DNA from: an uncultured Opitutales bacterium
GTDB lineage: Bacteria; Verrucomicrobiota; Verrucomicrobiia; Opitutales; Intestinicryptomonadaceae
NCBI GenBank assembly: GCA_944389315.1
Contig: CALXLX010000037.1
Location: 1-59,269, forward strand
DNA: 59,269 bases
Direction of reading: 5' to 3'
Shown: piece after piece, positions 57,021 to 59,269 of the stretch
Layout of the letters: each line of letters begins with the position of its first letter
Position numbering within the stretch: the first letter of the stretch is position 1
Program-made: the position numbers and the translations under genes
The notes under the pieces: generated by a model
What the model was told of the DNA's origin: nothing
Databases searched by the model: none
The model's input: only the letters and a program-made list of their open reading frames with translations

Positions 57021-57853
57021 CTTTTTGAAACAGATTTGAAAAATTCCGACAGGCTTTCCCTCCCCGTGCGGGCGCCGTCTATTTTTGCCCCGAGGCTCTC
57101 GGCGTATTTTACTACCTTCTCGACATTTTGTTCCGACACCGAAGACATGTTCAGGACCGCTGAGTTTGGCTTGTCGAGCAGGGAGTCGAGCGAGCCCTGC
57201 GCGGCAATCTCGCCCCTTGAAAGTATGCAGACTTCGTCGCAGAGCTTCTCGACCTCCGCGAGCATGTGCGAGGACAGCAGCACGGTCTTGCCCCGTTCCT
57301 TGAGTTTTAGGATAATCTCCGCCATGTCGGACATTCCCACGGGGTCCAGCCCGGAGGCGGGCTCGTCGAGTATCAGAAGTTCGGGGTCGTGGACTATCGC
57401 CTGCGCGAGGCCCGCTCGCTGCTGCATGCCCTTTGAATATAGGCTAACCCTCCTGCCCGACGCATCCGACAAGCCCACCATTTCAAGGGCCTCCGCCGCT
57501 TTTTGCTCCGCAATCTTGCCCTTCAGGCCGCAGAGCTTCGCGTAGAACGACACAAGCTCAAGGCCGGTTAGAAAACCGTAGAAATTGGGGGTCTCTGGCA
57601 GGTATCCCATGCGCTTTTTCGCCGCCGAATTCAACGCCCCGGAAAATATCTCGACCGTGCCCGAGTTCTGCCTCAGCAGGCCCAAGAGGATTTTTATCGC
57701 CGTGCTCTTGCCCGCGCCGTTAGCCCCCAGCAGGCCGAAAATGCACCCTTTCGGCACCGAAAAAGACACGTCTTTTAGCGCCTCGACAACCACCGAGCGC
57801 AGCCCGAATTTGAAGTATTTTGAAATCTTTTTCGCCTGTAGGACGTATTCCAT
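57017..57853 (-). CDS. ABC transporter ATP-binding protein
   Basis: 278 residues. Walker A GANGAGKST at 43-51, Q-loop region LPETPNFY, signature YSKGMQQR at 139-146, Walker B LLILDEP at 159-165 and switch H196 (LLSSHML). The signature has SKGMQ instead of SGGQ, as in many ABC-2 exporters (CcmA/NodI/DrrA type). The C-terminal 60 residues form the usual extra domain. First gene of the three-gene exporter/TPR unit. Confidence 0.93.
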   Translation of the reverse strand: MEYVLQAKKISKYFKFGLRSVVVEALKDVSFSVPKGCIFGLLGANGAGKSTAIKILLGLLRQNSGTVEIFSGALNSAAKKRMGYLPETPNFYGFLTGLELVSFYAKLCGLKGKIAEQKAAEALEMVGLSDASGRRVSLYSKGMQQRAGLAQAIVHDPELLILDEPASGLDPVGMSDMAEIILKLKERGKTVLLSSHMLAEVEKLCDEVCILSRGEIAAQGSLDSLLDKPNSAVLNMSSVSEQNVEKVVKYAESLGAKIDGARTGRESLSEFFKSVSKR

Positions 57854-57912
57854 AAAAATTTTCCGTTCGCGCGTGGATATAAATATATTGTAGTAGTTAT
57901 CTGCCTCGGCGC

Positions 57913-58194
57913 TCAGGCTATAATTTCAAAGCCACTGTAGCGGAAAGATACCTCGTCTTCGGTTTCGTCGCACTTGCGTATGAAATCGGCCATGACGAGC
58001 TTCAATTCCTTTATAAACGCCTCCCTCTGGGGCTTTTCTCCCTGCACGCAAAGCAGTACCCTGCCGTCGTCGAGGTTTTCGACCGTGCCGGATACGTCGT
58101 ATCCCTGGGCTATCTGGCGGGCCTTGTATCTGAAGCCCACACCCTGGACCCTGCCCGAAAACCATACGCGCGTTCTGCCTATTGCCTTTTGCAT
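57913..58194 (-). CDS. acyP: Acylphosphatase
   Basis: 93 residues from ATG 58194. The signature GRVQGVGFRYKA has the phosphate-binding Arg (R22), and GTVENLDDGRV has the catalytic Asn (N40). Hydrolyses acyl phosphates such as acetyl phosphate or carbamoyl phosphate. The longer frame to 58365 begins with unrelated residues and lies in the promoter region of the FKBP gene, so it is rejected. Confidence 0.93.
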   Translation of the reverse strand: MQKAIGRTRVWFSGRVQGVGFRYKARQIAQGYDVSGTVENLDDGRVLLCVQGEKPQREAFIKELKLVMADFIRKCDETEDEVSFRYSGFEIIA

Positions 58195-58338
58195 AAATCT
58201 TGAAACTAAGGGCTGTTTTATCCGGCGCAACAATAATTTTCCGCCCATGGGGGGAACTTGCGCGCGTTTTGGGTGTCGAAGTTTGCGGTGTGTCAGAAAA
58301 AAAGACTCAATAAGACGCATGCTTAGTCGATATTGTGT

Positions 58339-58368
58339 TTGACTTTGCGAAAAACAACCCAACATAAT
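58339..58368 (+). promoter_or_regulatory. Promoter of the FKBP gene, predicted leaderless
   Basis: TTGACT at 58339-58344, an 18-base spacer, then CATAAT at 58363-58368; each box has 5 of 6 consensus bases. The ATG at 58374 is only 5 bases from the -10 box, so the transcript is expected to start at or within the start codon. Confidence 0.5.
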
Positions 58369-58373
58369 AAGTT

Positions 58374-59117
58374 ATGAAATTAAACAAATATCTTGCGGCG
58401 GGCTGCCTGGCGGCGTCTGCCATTTTCGTATCGGCGGCTTCCTCCTTTGCTCAGGACAAGGCGGAGGTTGACAACTACATAAAAACTTTCGGCTTCCTCG
58501 TGGGGGAACGCAGCGGCCTTTCCGAACTGCAGTTTACCGACGCGGAATTCGCGGTGTTCGTAGAGGGCATGAAGACGGCTCTCAGCGGCGCAAAGGCCCC
58601 CGCGGACATGCAGGCGGTAGGCGAGAAGATGAGCGCTTATCTGCGCGAGCGCGCGGATAAGAACCTTGCGGAAATCGCCAAGAAGAACGAGGAGAAATCC
58701 GCATCGTTCTGGAAGGATTTGGACAACAACAAGAAGATTGTAAAAACTCCGAGCGGCCTGGCCTACGAAATCAAGGAGCAGGGCAAGGCCCCCATGCCCA
58801 CGGACAAATCCGTAGTCACCATAAACTACACGGGCAAGCTGATTAACGGAGAGGTGTTCGATTCTTCCGCAAACGCCGGCCAGCCTGCGGTATTCCCGCT
58901 CGACAAGGTCATAGCGGGCTTCCGCGAGGGCCTTCAGAAAATCGGCAAGGGCGGCAAGATAACTTTGTACATACCCGCCAAGCTCGGGTACGGCAACCAG
59001 GCTCTTCCGGGCATCCCCGCGGGCTCCACGCTCATTTTCGACGTTGATTTGCTCGACGTTGCCGATGCTCCCGCCCAGCCCGAGGCTCCCGTAGTTCCGC
59101 AGATTCAGCAGAATTAA
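58374..59117 (+). CDS. Secreted FKBP-type peptidyl-prolyl isomerase (FkpA/Mip-like)
   Basis: A 247-residue periplasmic folding factor. Signal peptide (cleavage near SSFAQ-DK, residue 27). Helical dimerisation domain at about 28-118 (FVEGMKTALSG, KNEEKSASFWKDL), as in FkpA/Mip. FKBP domain at about 122-230 with VTINYTGKLINGEVFDSS, VIAGFREGLQKIGKGGKI, YIPAKLGYG and GSTLIFDVDLLDV. A Pro/Ala-rich tail ends the protein. Followed by a terminator. Confidence 0.95.
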   Translation: MKLNKYLAAGCLAASAIFVSAASSFAQDKAEVDNYIKTFGFLVGERSGLSELQFTDAEFAVFVEGMKTALSGAKAPADMQAVGEKMSAYLRERADKNLAEIAKKNEEKSASFWKDLDNNKKIVKTPSGLAYEIKEQGKAPMPTDKSVVTINYTGKLINGEVFDSSANAGQPAVFPLDKVIAGFREGLQKIGKGGKITLYIPAKLGYGNQALPGIPAGSTLIFDVDLLDVADAPAQPEAPVVPQIQQN

Positions 59118-59158
59118 GGAAGATTCGCCTTCAGCGGCGGAAAAGTTTATATATTTAG

Positions 59159-59196
59159 GCCCGAAGCTCTTTGAAAATGCGCTTCGGGCTTTTTTA
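59159..59196 (+). terminator. Rho-independent terminator after the FKBP gene
   Basis: A perfect 9-bp stem GCCCGAAGC (59159-59167) / GCTTCGGGC (59181-59189) is followed by seven T. Confidence 0.9.
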
Positions 59197-59269
59197 TGCC
59201 CTTTTTTAGCGTGGCGGCTCTTGTTTGTTAAAATCGTTTAACGCGACGCGTACGAATTTGCCCCGGGCG

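Overview
The window is about 59 kb of bacterial chromosome with compact, mostly operonic genes and a moderately high GC content. No rRNA operon, prophage, insertion sequence or CRISPR array was seen. Gene content points to Verrucomicrobiota, probably an Opitutales-like saccharolytic (gut-type) bacterium. The main reasons are a giant PilX-like protein with several pseudopilins resembling the Verru_Chthon cassette, a TPR/ExbB/ExbD operon, a long Bacteroidota-type PurM, secreted GH43 and clan GH-A enzymes, and frequent use of AUA for isoleucine even in ribosomal genes. This placement is inference; no 16S gene is present.

Layout. 1-3976 (+): 3' end of map, then rpsM, rpsK, rpsD, rpoA and rplQ, closed by two tandem hairpins. 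4128-5936 (+): a small membrane zinc-ribbon protein and guaA. 6275-9272: divergent secreted glycosidases (GH43 on -, clan GH-A on +). 9431-9504 (-): tRNA-Pro(GGG). 9878-14897 (+): gyrB-gyrA. 15126-17267: a glyoxalase-like gene, a secreted orphan and a second GH43. 17545-21270 (+): smc. 21553-26857 (-): TPR protein, ExbB, ExbD, a TonB-position protein and a metallo-beta-lactamase-fold hydrolase in one operon. 27073-30197 (-): PPi-type phosphofructokinase and aspS. 30552-31970 (-): a two-domain secreted esterase.

32444-45229 (-) is the most unusual region. It holds ten collinear genes with short gaps: an about 1800-residue PilX-like protein, a secreted partner, galM, obgE, five pseudopilins and a small unknown, ended by a strong terminator. 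45681-46674 (-): ECF sigma factor and putative anti-sigma factor. 46811-47297 (+): small basic protein and rpmB. 47681-57853 (-): a secreted unknown, the ccsA/resB cytochrome c maturation pair, ychF, purM, thrH, a TolB-like propeller, and an ABC exporter with a TPR partner. The end carries acylphosphatase (-) and a secreted FKBP (+).

Taken together these are core information-processing genes (translation, transcription, topology, chromosome segregation), nucleotide synthesis (guaA, purM), glycolysis (PFK, galM), secreted polysaccharide degradation, and envelope machines. The signals I consider most novel are the pseudopilin/PilX-like locus with alanine instead of glycine before the prepilin cleavage site, the apparently leaderless promoters of five genes, four of them for exported proteins, and the TonB-like operon whose TonB-position protein has no recognisable TonB domain. 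Gene functions are read from motifs and remembered families; no search was run.
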